A DNA stretch of 64,000 bases from the NCBI GenBank assembly GCA_034766995.1, contig CM068323.1:20320112-20384111 (forward strand), written 5' to 3'. This document shows, one piece after another, positions 25,508-38,919 of this stretch (its first letter is position 1; each line of letters begins with the position of its first letter). The DNA is from Acanthacorydalis orientalis. Its lineage: Eukaryota > Arthropoda > Insecta > Megaloptera > Corydalidae. The notes beneath the pieces are model-generated. The model saw only the letters and a list, made by a program, of their open reading frames with translations, searched no databases and had not been told where the DNA came from. The translations under genes were made by a program, and so were the position numbers.

Positions 25508-26394
25508 TTATTAGCAATTATTTAACAATCTCATATATGTGTATGCTAATGACAGCTGTCGACGAGCCCATACATTTCAAATATCTATTTATATTTGTGT
25601 AGTTTACTATTTTATGTTTATTTGCGCAACTCTGCTTTATAGTTCATATTCTATTTTCACTTTAACTCTCATTATTTCTATTACACCTTAAGTTCAAGAG
25701 AATCCATATTGCATCGTTCTCATAGTAAATAGTTATAGGTTGTACGTGATTATCTTTCATCTCCCATTTTCAACATACGGTCACGATTAAGTACATTATT
25801 ATAATAGAACATCGTTGGTGGTTCTATTTTGAGATTAGACATTTTGAGAAATTTACAAACTCGTCAATGTTTTATATTAAATATGAACATTTTACTTAAA
25901 TAATTATTATTGAACAATTGAAATAAATTGTAAAATTCTCTTATTTTATTTTATTTCATGATACCCGGTTGATTAAATATTTGATTAGATCGAACGTTTT
26001 ATCCAGTTTGAAGTTTGGAGATTAGGGTTAAATTGAAATATATTTAAATTGAATCAAATACATTTAAAATTATGAATATTGTGTGGATAAATATAGTACA
26101 AATTAAGTTATTCTATTATAATGAATTATTCGAATATTATTATTCAAATTATAATTATTTCGAAAGTCAACTACATAATGCACGCTAGAAACAAATACAT
26201 ATTTATATAAATTGTCCAACTGAAATTTTCTTCTAAAATAGTATATATATATATCCGCATAATAAATAGAAATATAAACGTACCGATTGATAAAAATAGA
26301 AATAACACAACGAGAATTTTCATTTTTACATATAACTGTCAATTTATTTCTAAAATTTGAATTGAATGTCAAATGTTTTCTACATAAAAGCTAA

Positions 26395-26398
<4 letters not shown>

Positions 26399-26438
<40 letters not shown>
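26399..26438. repeat. (TA)n array
   Basis: 40 bp pure run. Confidence 0.95.
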
Positions 26439-26442
<4 letters not shown>

Positions 26443-27105
26443 ATGCGTTTGTGTTTTTATATAAAATACTACTTGTTTTTTTTCCTGTATGAATTTAAAA
26501 TAATGCACAAGTCAAGAAACGTAATTCTCGGTAGCGTTATAGCTTACTGGAATATTTGAAATACAAGTAAAGGTTTTTAAAAACCAAAAATGTTTGTTTT
26601 AAAAAAAAGAGAATTTCAAAACTGTCTGTTTTTCATTGTTCATCACGAGATTTTAAAAAGTTTACACCATTACATTTTTCACAGATTTTACCTACTTTAA
26701 AAATATTTTAATTTGTGAAAACATTTGTGATATCACAACAATTTTCTTCTACAGAATATTATATAGAATGTAGAAATTTATAAAGAGTAAGTTATTTATC
26801 AAATTATATACATGGAAAATTATATGATTAGAGGAAAAGCGTTATTAGTCGTTTGAAACAGTTATAAATTGAATAAAATCTGTTTACGGGTCGCAATTTC
26901 TCAACTAGTGCCATGTTCGAAATTCAATGACTAAATTGAACACATATTTCATACGTGACTGCATAACGTAAAACATATCGATTAGTATTAATGTTGCGGA
27001 AAAGTCCATAAATTACACGGTTACGTTAAACAGACAAACCGTATATACCGAGTGTTTCATCAAAGATATTAGCAATCGATATTTAGGTATGTCGACTAGT
27101 TGCAT

Positions 27106-27110
<5 letters not shown>

Positions 27111-27163
<53 letters not shown>
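27111..27163. repeat. (TA)n array
   Basis: 53 bp, left border of the 27.2-28.0 kb island. Confidence 0.95.
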
Positions 27164-27166
<3 letters not shown>

Positions 27167-27219
27167 GTGTGTATCTATCATTTATAATTTAGGTACATTT
27201 CGTTACTATATTTATGAAC

Positions 27220-28015
27220 TCGTCCATTAGGTGTTTGAGAGCTATATTTATTTTGAAGGGGTGAATATACCTTTGCGAATGAGTTTCTACTTTTCAGTCT
27301 TGCTAGTCGTTATGAGGTAGAACCAACGAAACTTTCATGATTTACGATACCGTTTTGTACGTGGCGTTTCTAATAATGTGGACGTCATGATGGCTGAAAT
27401 TCTAAATCGGTTTCAATTTATAAACAGCTATTGCCGTGTATAAATCAGTAAATAACGTTTTTGCTACATCCATAATACCGTTGAAATTACACGTGTATAT
27501 TTCATTTGAATATGTTAAATAATAACATTTCTTTCGATACGCATATAACGATTTTTGAAATTATATTTAAAATAAACATCTTTCCCCATTTGCATTATAA
27601 AGATGAATACTTTTTCTTGTAGGGAACAGAGACAGTCCCTGCAGGCAATCTTCTGTATCAAATGCACATGTCCAATGCAGGGGAGTGTATTTTTTCAACA
27701 AGATGTGAAATTTAAATTTTCATAGCTTTCGTCTACGAATAAGTTCGACGTATTTAGCATAAAACGTTGCGCAGAAACAACGACGGAATTAATGCAATTT
27801 GCATATTTTCTAAATGTCAAAGACGATTCGGATGGTTGCAAACGGGCGCAAGTGGGTGTGTGTCAGTGTAGGTACGTTGCGTGGCCGCAAACTGAGCCGT
27901 CGTTTCGACGAAATCTGTGGGCGCGCGAACCCTTAAACACAGAAAACGACGTAAAACGCTTTGTAATGAAAGCACCCAGTCGGTTTATTGTTTATTTTAA
28001 ATACTGAATCCATTC
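27220..28015. promoter_or_regulatory. Balanced-composition island
   Basis: CpG-rich tail GTGGCCGCAAACTGAGCCG and GGGCGCGCGAACCC near 27880-27930. Holds the exon-like candidate at 27623 and a 71-codon plus-strand frame (27792-28007) containing SFRRNLWAREPLNTEND; neither is recognised. Bordered by (TA)n arrays on both sides. Confidence 0.35.
27623..27715 (+). other. Possible terminal exon with acceptor site, unrecognised
   Basis: A pyrimidine tract ending TTTTTCTTGTAG (to 27622) precedes a non-repetitive stretch open for 30 codons to TAA, reading GTETVPAGNLLYQMHMSNAG at its start. The other two forward frames are also open for 25-35 codons, so the frame is uncertain. A CCCTGCA/TGCAGGG inverted pair lies inside. 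It could equally be non-coding. Confidence 0.15.
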
Positions 28016-28078
28016 TCTTCGTAAATCTATTCTTAATTATTTTTTAAATTAATTGTGTACATATATACACCAACCCCA

Positions 28079-28098
28079 TCACACATACACACACATAT

Positions 28099-28136
<38 letters not shown>

Positions 28137-28149
28137 ATATATATATATA
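28079..28149. repeat. Compound (CA)n / (TA)n array
   Basis: CACACATACACACACA followed by TA with two TATG breaks; right border of the same island. Confidence 0.95.
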
Positions 28150-28403
28150 AACATATAAGTGTATGATATGAAGAAAAATGTATATTATTTAGCAAATACA
28201 AATTTACATTAATCATTTAAAAATACAGACAGATATTCTTAATTTTCTTACAGTTTAATGAAAATATATTGTCTTAATAGGTTTTAGTAGAGCTTTAGTT
28301 TTAATTAATGGTTTAAACAATTTTCTTTCCTATGGTTTTATCTGACCAATGTAATACCATTATTAAACTGTATAAGTATACAAGTTTATATAAATTATTT
28401 ATG

Positions 28404-28408
<5 letters not shown>

Positions 28409-28457
<49 letters not shown>
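28409..28457. repeat. (TA)n array
   Basis: 49 bp, left border of the 28.46-28.96 kb island. Confidence 0.95.
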
Positions 28458-28459
<2 letters not shown>

Positions 28460-28460
<1 letters not shown>

Positions 28461-28960
28461 AGGGCTGCAGATGTACTCACATTCGTTTATGTCTTGGTAC
28501 TATCCTCTGTTCACTTGTAAATAGTGCGTTGAGTATCAAAGTGTTTACCGCAAAGCTATCCCCTAATGTTGGCCTTCCGTGACCAACCTAGATAAATTGA
28601 AGCAACCATGCTGACTAAAACTTTCTAGCGTCAAGACAATAAACTTGCTAGAAATTTAGCTTCCACCGCGCGCACTGCGGATGGAGGAGAACGTTCGTGA
28701 AACTAAAACGGACACATCTATCGTTTCCATTTCAACCCCTTGAAAAGGAGACTGTGCGTACGGTAGAATATATATGTGCGTGTGAAAAGAGATTAGTGTT
28801 TGACCTGATTACATACTCAGAAATACATATACACACATATACCTAGGTATACCCGCACATATCAGAGATAAACTCACGGGTTGTATAATCTATTGACTGT
28901 TTTAACTGGCGATAAAAACATAGTTTATTGAACGTCATTATAACGTTTAATTCGATGGAA
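28460..28960. promoter_or_regulatory. Balanced-composition island between two (TA)n arrays
   Basis: Includes CACCGCGCGCACTGCGGATG at about 28664. No open frame of note. Confidence 0.3.
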
Positions 28961-28969
28961 TTGTTATCG

Positions 28970-28973
<4 letters not shown>

Positions 28974-29031
<58 letters not shown>
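28974..29031. repeat. (TA)n array
   Basis: 58 bp, right border of that island. Confidence 0.95.
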
Positions 29032-29034
<3 letters not shown>

Positions 29035-29326
29035 TTATATGTAAAAAGAAGAATTTCAAATGAATATAATTCTTAATTGAATTTAAAATGTATACCTCTC
29101 TTTTATTTAAGTATAGCAATTTTCTTAATGGCAGATTTGGTTAGTATTATAGTATTAAATTATTTAATCAATCGATAAATAATCTTTTTATATATTATTT
29201 TTGTACTTAGTGAAAAATATGTATTAATAAATAATTTATGTGAAAAATTGAAATTTAAAAGGATTCTAAAATGTCTAATCTATTTTTTAGATATTGATAT
29301 ATTTGTTCAATTATTTTAGTGTTATT

Positions 29327-29350
29327 ATATATATATATATATATATATAA
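29327..29350. repeat. (TA)n array, short
   Basis: 24 bp. Confidence 0.9.
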
Positions 29351-29459
29351 TATACACATTTATATATGTATAAATATAATTTCTAATCGATAACTAACAA
29401 AATAAAATTGAAATTTTAATCGGCCTTTGCATATCTATAATTTAATTAGCCTGAATCTC

Positions 29460-30130
29460 TTTGAAAAACAAACTACTATACGATTCATTTAGGGTTAGTT
29501 TGCGTACACTTCCCGTCACCCGGTTGCGTTGAAAATGCCATCAATATCCACCCATTTCGACTCACTTCATTATAAACTCCTCTACGAGAAATTGAGTTTC
29601 GCGTAGCCTCCAGCAACACGAATATTATAAACCGCATTACACTTACGTCGACTATCTATATTGCAAATTAACTACAGTGAACTACACACTGGAATATATG
29701 CAGTCATTTGAGAATGGGGTTGCGCGTCTGCATTGCTGCCTCATTTTGTTCGTTACATTTCACCCCTTTGTGTCGTTCAGTGCTTCGAAAATGAAACTGT
29801 GTGCGAGGATACGAGTGTATGGGGATAGCAGAACCTCTAATAGTGTACGTATTGTATGTGTGCGTTTGTGGGTACATATGAGACCATGGCACGGCCTGTA
29901 TCAGAAAACGAACTCAAGTCCTTTGTTGTAGGCCGTATTTGGGGACCGAGTATCAAAGGTGAAGAACATTTCGACCGAAATCGGACTGCGTCTTGAGTAT
30001 GTTTCCATACGAATATATGTTGTTTGATGTAAAACGTTTTGTAGATGAATGCCTCTGGCACTTTTAATATGACATTCCGCTTTTGTGTGCTTTTCTGTCG
30101 AATTAATATTGTATTTATATAGCGAATGGC
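29460..30130. promoter_or_regulatory. Balanced-composition island
   Basis: Contains CTTCCCGTCACCCGG, several ACGT cores and GGGGACCGAG. Overlapping frames on both strands at 29677-30136 have no motif and mutually shadow each other. Confidence 0.3.
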
Positions 30131-30149
30131 GAACAAATAGACATGTCGA

Positions 30150-31118
30150 TTTATTTAAACAAAAAAGTTTTCGAGAAAAAAAGGAAATCAGATATTTGCA
30201 TTCATGTTTGTTTTAAATTAATTACGTTTCGTTATATAAACGTTGTTATTTGTGACAATATATAAATACGTGTAGAAATAAAATATTTCAATGTATTCCA
30301 TCGAGATTTATTTAAAATAATTTATATTAAATGCATATTTTTTTTTGGTTATTTCGGACAAAAGATAATGGAAGTATTTTTTATTGTATGACTATTATTA
30401 TATTATCAATTTGAAATAAAAATTAATAAGTAAATATATTATAATATAATTAAAATACAAGTAAGTAATAAATTTAATGCATTAAAAATATATTTAGTAC
30501 AGCTGATCGTTCGTTGAAAACATTTGTTTATTGCTTTATTTTGTAGAAAAAGTACTGTACAAGTTTTGTTTTTAAGGTAAATTTACAACTATTCCGTTAA
30601 TGGTTTAAAGTAAGATTAAAAAATAAAAAATCATATTTGTTTATATTTATAAATTATTATATTATAAAAAATACAAAACATTTTATGTAACTAAAAAGTG
30701 TGAATATTTTTATAATCATGCTTTTAGTAAATTTCATGTACATTCTAAAATAGTTCAGGTGAAGTTGTCTTGCTTAAAATAGATTGTTTTCCTAGAACAA
30801 ATGCTATATGATGTTGTTTATATTATTTTACTGTCGAACAGACTTCAAATATAGTTTATGTTATTGAAAATCTCTGATTTCAAAATGTTATATTTTTGAA
30901 ATTATAGAAAGAGTATGATTCTATGCATGGTTTTTTAATGTAATTCTAGCAAGTATGTTTTTTTATTTGATTGCGATTAAATACTCTCTGTGTAGAATTT
31001 TAAGTTAAAACAACTTAAAATGAAATACTTTAGATCATCTCATGTTTCATTATGTACTGTAGGTATTAAGATATTTAATAAATGATATTTTCAATATATG
31101 AGAAACTAATCCAGTATT

Positions 31119-31158
<40 letters not shown>

Positions 31159-31320
31159 ATAAATAAATAATATACTTATCTGCAATTTCAATAAATTATT
31201 TTGGCTTACAGAGCCAGAGAAAAGATTAAGACAGTATTAAGAATTATTTATATATTATACATTGAATAGGTCGTGCTAATATATATGTTTTGTTTATGTA
31301 ATTGACCATTAATTGTACAA
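30150..31320. other. AT desert, no gene seen
   Basis: A/T-run-rich; one (TA)n array at 31123. Confidence 0.5.
31123..31155. repeat. (TA)n array
   Basis: 33 bp; first array after a 1.8-kb gap. Confidence 0.95.
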
Positions 31321-31329
31321 AATCAATGT

Positions 31330-31690
31330 AAATACAGTATAAATGCTACTTAATCCGCTGTCCGCCTAGTAGATGTGTGTAAATATGTATACGTACATTG
31401 ATTATAATTCTCCGTATTGTACGTTATGTGGGAGACAAATTACTTCACAAGCTTCCGAACAAGTAGAGTAACGTTGCGAATCGTATGCTTAATTCCCATG
31501 AAAATGTCCTACGGGACGTGACACTTGACCGTTTAGCATATAACGATACTGCACGAAATGGCCGTTTCGTTAAACGGAGCTTTATTTATTTCGATGCGTT
31601 CATATGGCGCTTGACCGTATTTTCGTTTTATCTTTCAGTGCTATACTGTGTAATTGACAAAAAGTGTATACCGTGTTCATTTATTTAAAT
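31330..31690. promoter_or_regulatory. Small balanced-composition island
   Basis: A 67-codon plus frame (31485-31688) starting MLNSHENVLRDVTLDRLAYN shows no motif; CpGs are frequent through GACGTGACACTTGACCG. Confidence 0.25.
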
Positions 31691-31699
31691 TGCTCTGTT

Positions 31700-32381
31700 C
31701 TGTTTTTTTTTTGCAACCATACTTATGTTTTATAGTACTGAATGTTTTATGAGATACAGTGTTAATCAGAAACAGTCAGATGTATATTAGACGTCAACGA
31801 ATGGTGTATTAATAAACTAAATTGAACAACCATTTTCAAATCATTTATTTTTTTTCATAGTTTTCGAAGTTTGTTTACATTATTCGATTGTCTACGTGAT
31901 TGTTTCTCTTATAAATAGAATGATATTTGTGTTGTTAAACAAAATATTACATAAAGAACACTTAGTATAATCAGTTTTTATCAATTCATGTTCTGTTTTT
32001 TCAAGAAAAAATATCAAATTTGTATGCAATGTTTCAATGATGTAATTTGTTAATTATATTTTCTAAAGTTTTTTCTGCAATTTATATTGAACAGCGAAGT
32101 AGACTTTTTCTAAACTTGTGCAATTTACATTTGTTTTGTTTAACTGATTTTTTCTTACCAGCTAACTTTTATTTATTTTTCAATTATTGACATTATAGAA
32201 CGTTTCAAACTAATGACTTTTAAATTAACTCTGAAAAGTATGCTAGAGCAAAGACATTGAATCGACTAGATGTTTTTTTCAGTTTTAAATGTATTTAACA
32301 AAATGATTTACGAAGATTTATTAATGCAGGTTTTTAATACTTGTATTCATAACCTATATAATTGTGGAAAAAACTATAGAC

Positions 32382-32427
<46 letters not shown>

Positions 32428-33050
32428 ATAAATATACATTTATTTATAATATTGTCTAATGGGTTATAAACTATCGAACATAACTGAAATCTTCAATAAA
32501 GTATATACTTGTGCTTTAATCATTTCTGTTATATAATTAAATGATAATAACTACCTAAAAGACAGTGTACATTTATAAAACAAAGCAGAAATTATAGTTG
32601 TCATTATGACAGTTACAAGTTTAATAAACAATTAAAATTTCAATTTTCAGTGTAACAGGAAAAATATCGTAAAGTGATTATTAAACCATTAATTTGAAAT
32701 AATGCAAAATACATGCATGCAAATTCAGATATAAATACTAAATTAACTAATCGAGTATGAAAATGTTTATTTACCTAATATGTTTATAAACAATTATTTT
32801 AATGAGAATTTCAAGTTAGGGTTATGCAGAAATACATAAAATTAATTTAATATATAAAAGTACAGAACCAAGACTTTATTATGTTAAGGTATTTTGGTTG
32901 ATAAACATGCATTTCAGATACAGATACATACACACACACGTATATATATATATATATAATTTAAATAACTTCTACTGTGGTAATTCGTCTGATTACAAAT
33001 GTTTATATGTATTCAACGTGTACATTATATTTAGAAATCATTTGAAATAT
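31700..33050. other. AT desert, no gene seen
   Basis: A (TA)n array at 32385 and CACACACACG followed by TA at about 32929-32958 are the only structures. Confidence 0.5.
32385..32420. repeat. (TA)n array
   Basis: 36 bp followed by TATGTATG. Confidence 0.95.
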
Positions 33051-33059
33051 TTTTCGAGT

Positions 33060-33560
33060 TTGTAATTATATTGAATAGAATCAAGTGTTTTCATTATGTC
33101 AGGTCGATTTGAATATTCGGAAAATATACAGCACTGTGCTTGTTACGAGTAGTCAGGTCATAATTTGCAAACTCACTTCGTAGATTAGTACACGTGACAT
33201 AGATAACTAACATGGCGTATTCGTATTTGTTATCGAGATAAGTGTATTAAACCTGTACGTTCGCAGACGAGCGTCGTACTCCACGTTTCACCCCAATTCG
33301 ATATTGTATCTACGACCTGATTCCATGTGAATGCTATCACATTATTCACGCCTAGTGATAATAATTGCTGTGTGTGCGACGCGTACCGTTCAGGTGCGAT
33401 CCGTGTCGATTGTATATAACAGGAAATAACGGCGCCACAAATCGTACACGACGCCAGAACATCACCGATTTTATATCACTTAAATTGATTTAGCACGTAC
33501 GACGTGTTCAAAGTACCTTCTTCATATAAAACAGGTAACAACGTTCGATTCAAAATACAC
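33060..33560. promoter_or_regulatory. CpG-bearing island without open frames
   Basis: GTGCGACGCGTACCGTTCAG near 33374, a CAGGTG E-box at about 33392, and ACGGCGCCACAAATCGTACACGACGCC after it. Absence of a long frame favours a regulatory role. Confidence 0.35.
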
Positions 33561-34199
33561 ATAGTTGTATCATTTAAAATCCATAGAATGACAATCGATC
33601 TTTTATAGATAAAGGTATTTTATCACAGTTACCAGTAAAAAAATTACAATCATTCTAGTATAGTCAAATTGTTAAAGTTTATTGTTTGATAGTATTTCCT
33701 ATTTTAAATTAAATTATTGTAATTAGAAGATATTAAAGGATTTTTTTAAACATTCGCGAAAGTGCTTAAAAACTATTCAGTTTATAAATGTTAATCATTA
33801 ACTCTTATTATAGCCTATTATATTTTTTTACATTTGTTACAATAACTTTGGAGTCTGAATTATAAAATATTTATTAAATTAACTCTTCTCTGTAGAATAA
33901 TGTTAATTTTTCAAAAAAATTGCTTGTTTTAAGATATTTCTATTCTGTTTGTATCGAAGTATAGATAGTGTTATTAAAATCAATATAAATATATATTTAA
34001 TATTATCAACTGTTATAAATAGGATTAAACATTAGAATAAGAAGAAAAGAGGATTAAAAGGTTATATAGTATTTATTCTGTCAACATTTTCACACGCATA
34101 AACATATTAATATATATATATATATATATATCCCATATAATATTCTAACTACATTTTTTAAAAGAAACCTTTGAATATAACATAAAATATAAACAATTC

Positions 34200-34660
34200 G
34201 TTACGAATTTAGTGGTTTTTTGAATCCTAAGACACAAAAGTAGTTCGTTCGAGAATTAACTAACGAACAATACCACATTTCATAATCTTCTCAACAGTAT
34301 AGCCATACATTCATTTCAAACACTTTGACTACATCTGTTTGTATAAAATACAAATCCATTTCAAACCAAAATACTTGTTTAAAGTTCACTAGCAAAAGCC
34401 ATAAAGTAAAACGACGCTGACCTTTCATATCCGCTTTCGGTTGTATTAAAGCTTGCACATTTTTATACAGCTTTACGTGAAAAATGTACATTGAATACGT
34501 ACGGTAATTAAGCGGGCATGTCTACGTTTTACGGTGCCTGCCTCTATTATCGCGAACCACACCTTATTAATTAACGAAGATTGATTATCGATTCGTTTAT
34601 ATGACGTTCGTCTAAATATAAACGCACGTGTAGTATCTTAACGGACACCATTGAATTATT
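34200..34660. promoter_or_regulatory. Small balanced-composition island
   Basis: A 66-codon minus frame (34291-34491) has no motif. GCGGGCATGTCTACG and CGGTGCCTGCC lie near 34512-34545. Confidence 0.25.
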
Positions 34661-35439
34661 TGAAAAAAATGCGTGAGATAAATGTGCTATAAGACATTTC
34701 TTTGAAACATTTCCTTTAAATCATTTTGTTTCGTTTATTTCTTTACAAATGGCTCCTATTTGAATCGATTTTATTGAACAGTCGAGACGTTCAGTACAAA
34801 GTAATTATAAAAAGATAAGAAGGCGTTTTAATCATTTTTTGTTATGATGTGAAAATGTATAAGTGGAAATGTACTTTATTCAATAAAAAAATTAAACTTA
34901 ATAAAAGACATTATTTTAGAATCAATTTAGTAGAATTTAAAACTAAAAAACGATGTATAATATAACATACTTTATTAGCTATAATTTTTTATGAAGACCA
35001 AACAATAATCATTTCTATTTGAAATCAACATATTCTTTGATATCGATTTTAATTTAAAGTTTTATAGTACATCTATATTATAGATTATTGTTTTATAAAT
35101 GATAATACATTTTATTTTTTATTTTAAATTAATATTTTATTTATTATAGAACAATATAAGCTCGTCTTTGATATTATTTTCTTTAAAGAAAAATATTAAA
35201 TTTATTAAATTACATCCGTCATGTAAGTATATGTATTAAAATATTTAAAAACACCATCAGTAATGCATTTGATAAAAATGATTTGCTGGCTATATACTTG
35301 ATAAATCTAAGAAATATAGCAAATACTTAGTTGCAATATTTATTGTAAAAATGGAAAATTATTTTTCATTAAATTTCAAATAAGAGGTTATATATATATA
35401 TATATAATGACACTATGACTATTAAATTATAAGAATTGC

Positions 35440-36000
35440 TTGTGAATTTCTAAGTTCCTTTTCGAAGGCGTATGCATAAAGATATACAAACATGACCCTC
35501 GACGCAGAAGAATCAAGCGAATGAAACTCAATCATTCCGGATTGAATGTTCTCGTACAGAGATTCCGTTATTTCGTGCGTTTTGTTGCTTCTCGCGTACA
35601 CAATGAATCCGGCGCTCCCTTTCGCATCCGTTCTACCGTTGTGCCCATCGGTACCGTCGTCGACTGCACCCTCTCACGCGCGATCCAATTGAAAGCAAAT
35701 GAACGGGAACTAAAGTCCGATGAAATATCATTTTACTGATAACAGAAAGCCCGTATATTCCTTCCGCAGATTTATTCCATAGCCATAATGCTACGCTCAG
35801 TGACGCGATCGTATCGTAGGAGGTTCTCAAGGGGTGTAAGTGTGTAACGCATACGTTTTACAATCGTCCCCAATTATTGCAAACACATATATGCGAGCAT
35901 TTTGATTTCCGGGTTCTTATTCCGGATGGATTATAGGAATATTCGTTGAAGATGTTGAATCTTCTTTTGTGTACAAAGTATTTGATGTGTAAACGTAAGG
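35440..36000. promoter_or_regulatory. CpG-bearing island
   Basis: CGGCGCTCCCTTTCGCATCC and GGTACCGTCGTCGACTGCAC (35610-35670) are the densest part. Frames 35521-35739 (plus) and 35633-35830 (minus) overlap and are unrecognised. Confidence 0.35.
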
Positions 36001-36462
36001 ACTTAAAACTCCTCTTACCAATAAGCATGATTAAAGGAATAGTATAGTGTTATACAGCGAAATGTTTAAATTTGTAACTAAATACTCTCTTTCAATGTTA
36101 TTGTAAAATATTATTCATTGATATAGAATTGTTTTTTTTTTCTTATACATTTCCACAACTAATAATGCAAACAATTCATATATAAAGTATTTTTTTTAAA
36201 AAAAACAATAAAGTTTTTCTGATTTTTATTCATATACATAACAAATATGCATATATCGATAACTCATACATACAGAATTTGGATTTGAGTAAGTAAAACA
36301 TGCATTTTTTAATTAAAATCAAATATACAGATACATACACATTGAAAAATTAAAGTATGTTTACTATGTTATTAAGTTTTTTTTATAGAACTTTAAAAAT
36401 TATTCAAAATTTAATCTTAAGAATGAAAATATATTACAAGCTGATTTATCATATGAAATGTG

Positions 36463-36465
<3 letters not shown>

Positions 36466-36502
<37 letters not shown>
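36466..36502. repeat. (TA)n array
   Basis: 37 bp. From 32.5 to 36.4 kb only runs of about 20 bp or less occur (32940, 34111, 35391). Confidence 0.95.
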
Positions 36503-36505
<3 letters not shown>

Positions 36506-37591
36506 CATCGATTAATTTAAATAATTTTATTACACACGAATTTATATAAAAAATGAATTTCATTACTATTTTTAGTACGAAAAATAATATTCTGTTATTG
36601 ATTTAAATAAAATTTTTTGAATGAATGCATAATTTCAATTGATTTATTCTACATTCGATGTTAATTGTGAACTTTTGCGGACATGTTTTCCGCAATGTTT
36701 AGCGAACACGAGAACTTCTCATTTAAATTATATTCTTTACAACACAGCTCGTGCGATTATTTATTGCTTACATTTACATCTGCAATGAGGCAGCTTTTTC
36801 CAATCAAGTTTTTTCATAAAATTGTTTAACGTTGAAATTACCTTTTGTATTTTATATATATATATAACTTGTATATATTGTTTAGTATGAAATATTTTAT
36901 TTTTCTTATTTTAAAATAAATGGTTTTATATCTGAAAATTAAAGATATTTGTTTGTTTTAGCTGATGATAAATTATAAGAAATATTTTTTTTGAATTCTC
37001 TACAATATTTTAAAAGCATTCAAAGAAAATCTCAAGTATTATTTCAATTCACGACGGATTAAATTTTATCTAAAAATTCGTAATTTGGTTATGTTCAGTC
37101 CTTCAATTAATAGTTTGTTTGAATGGTAAACGGTTTATATGTGATTTAATCATTTAATTACGCAGCACCTGCATTATTTACATCAAATTACGATTCTCTG
37201 TAAATAAGATAATTATTGATTTGCGTCACGTTACTATAATGTCACCTTGAGAACAATATATTTTAACATTGGGTCGAGTAATTGGCAATCAGTTATTATC
37301 TATAATCTATTTACTCTTTTATGTCTTCATTTTTTTTTAAATAAATGTCTATTCAGTTAAATATGTTACTGTTTACCAAAAAAAGTAAATTGAAAAATTA
37401 TATTATTTGTTATGTCATTTATAATACGTCATAGTTTTTTCATTATTCGTTCTTGTATTTTTTGTTATAGTTATTATTATTATAAATGATTTTTATTAAA
37501 GAAAAATGTTTTGTTGAAATCTAATATTAGTTTATTTTATCGTTTTCATATTCAAACATACTGTACAGTTAGTATTTGATAAAATACAATA

Positions 37592-37592
<1 letters not shown>

Positions 37593-37629
<37 letters not shown>
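37593..37629. repeat. (TA)n array
   Basis: 37 bp. Confidence 0.95.
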
Positions 37630-37630
<1 letters not shown>

Positions 37631-38269
37631 CACTTTAATTTTTAGTAAAAGTCACACACTTCTCGGTTATCATTAACAGGTAAACTATTAGTATCTTATT
37701 GAAATTTAATTATATTTTGTTAATTTTTAAAGAATTTTCGGTCATTTTAATTAATTATACTTAATTATTATTAATGGGTTTTATAATAGAAGCAGACACT
37801 CGTGTTTTTCCATTTTTAATTCTTATTTTTACTGAATAATTATAATTTTTATAAAAGTATTTGCTTCCACAATAAGTGTCGATTTAAATACGATTTAAAT
37901 TTAATATTATATTAATTATTTATGGTTTGGAGAGAAGCTTTTCAAAGCTCAAGCATCAACCCAAAGAGCTTTCGATCAATTTGTTAATTCCAGGATTATA
38001 GAATTCTATTTTGTAAGAATAAACAAACTTGTTTCTCATTGGGAGGAATGTGTGCAAGCCAATAGTCATTATTTTGATTAATAAATATATTTTTTACCTG
38101 ATATATACGTCTTTATACTCGATGCGTAAAAACAGCAATTATTTTTTCACCAACCTAATATAATATATTTTTTTTTGTAATAAGGGTTTTAAATGATGAC
38201 TTGTTTATTAACTAATGTACATCTCTGGAAATATTTAATTATAATCTTTTTCTTTTTATATTTCATTAC

Positions 38270-38910
38270 TGTTGAAATAACCGTTCGTGGACAACAACTA
38301 TTCTATTATTACATCGGTGAACACATATAATGCATAGAGAATGTGAATGTGAACGAAGTAAGAATCGAATGAAGGTACGAATTTTATGTGCGTCCTTTCT
38401 AACTTGATATTTGGCTTTACATTTGCCGTTTTGATCATCGTTTACCCTCGTGCAGAGACATACGCACACATAATATACACACACATAAACCGTGTGTATC
38501 GAATGTAAACTACGACTTTTCAAATATTAGGTAAGAGCATGTATGGCTCGTTGGATGTACATCTAAACTAAGCCGTTGCCATTTACGTATTAAATATTGA
38601 CACGCGTTTAGGGTAAAGACATATCGCGGGGTCAGATTGCATTAATATTTATGTAAGCGCGTACGTGGCGCCCGTTCGCCCGCTTTTCGTCAGTTCGATA
38701 TCGAATGGTAAAATATTATGAGACGCGGAGGCGTCACGCGTGTTTACCATAAAAAGAGTATATGTGTGTGTTATATGGTATGAAGACGAGACGCGGATAT
38801 TTATTAGGGTGGATTTCTTCTTCCGTTTTCATCGCGCCATCATTCCGAATTGGTACCGTGCAAATTTGTTTATGAATTGTGTTTGGGTTCTTTCAACGGT
38901 TTTCAACTTT
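38270..38910. promoter_or_regulatory. CpG-rich island, the most GC-rich point outside the satellite
   Basis: GCGCGTACGTGGCGCCCGTT and GCCCGCTTTTCGTCAGTTCG (38657-38697), then GAGACGCGGAGGCGTCACGC. TCAGTT at 38690 resembles an insect initiator, but a DPE-like AGACG falls two bases off the required spacing. Confidence 0.35.
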
Positions 38911-38919
38911 TATTTATTT

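Larger units (their letters stand above)
25300..27105. other. AT-rich DNA, no gene seen
   Basis: A frame at 26103-26372 (minus) is Asn/Tyr/Ile-rich with no motif. Confidence 0.5.
36005..38260. other. AT desert, no gene seen
   Basis: Small rises in complexity at 36650-36830 and 37920-38060, no coding motif. Confidence 0.5.

Noticed and set aside
29677..30136. Overlapping frames on both strands of the 29.5-30.1 kb island
   Set aside because: They shadow each other, lack motifs and use non-consensus context; island composition alone explains their length.
33610..33640. TATCACAG, matching the seed of the miR-2 family
   Set aside because: No complementary arm able to form a precursor hairpin was seen nearby.
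38690..38725. Initiator (TCAGTT) plus DPE-like AGACG core promoter
   Set aside because: The DPE-like motif begins at +30, not +28, and no TATA box or downstream frame supports a start.
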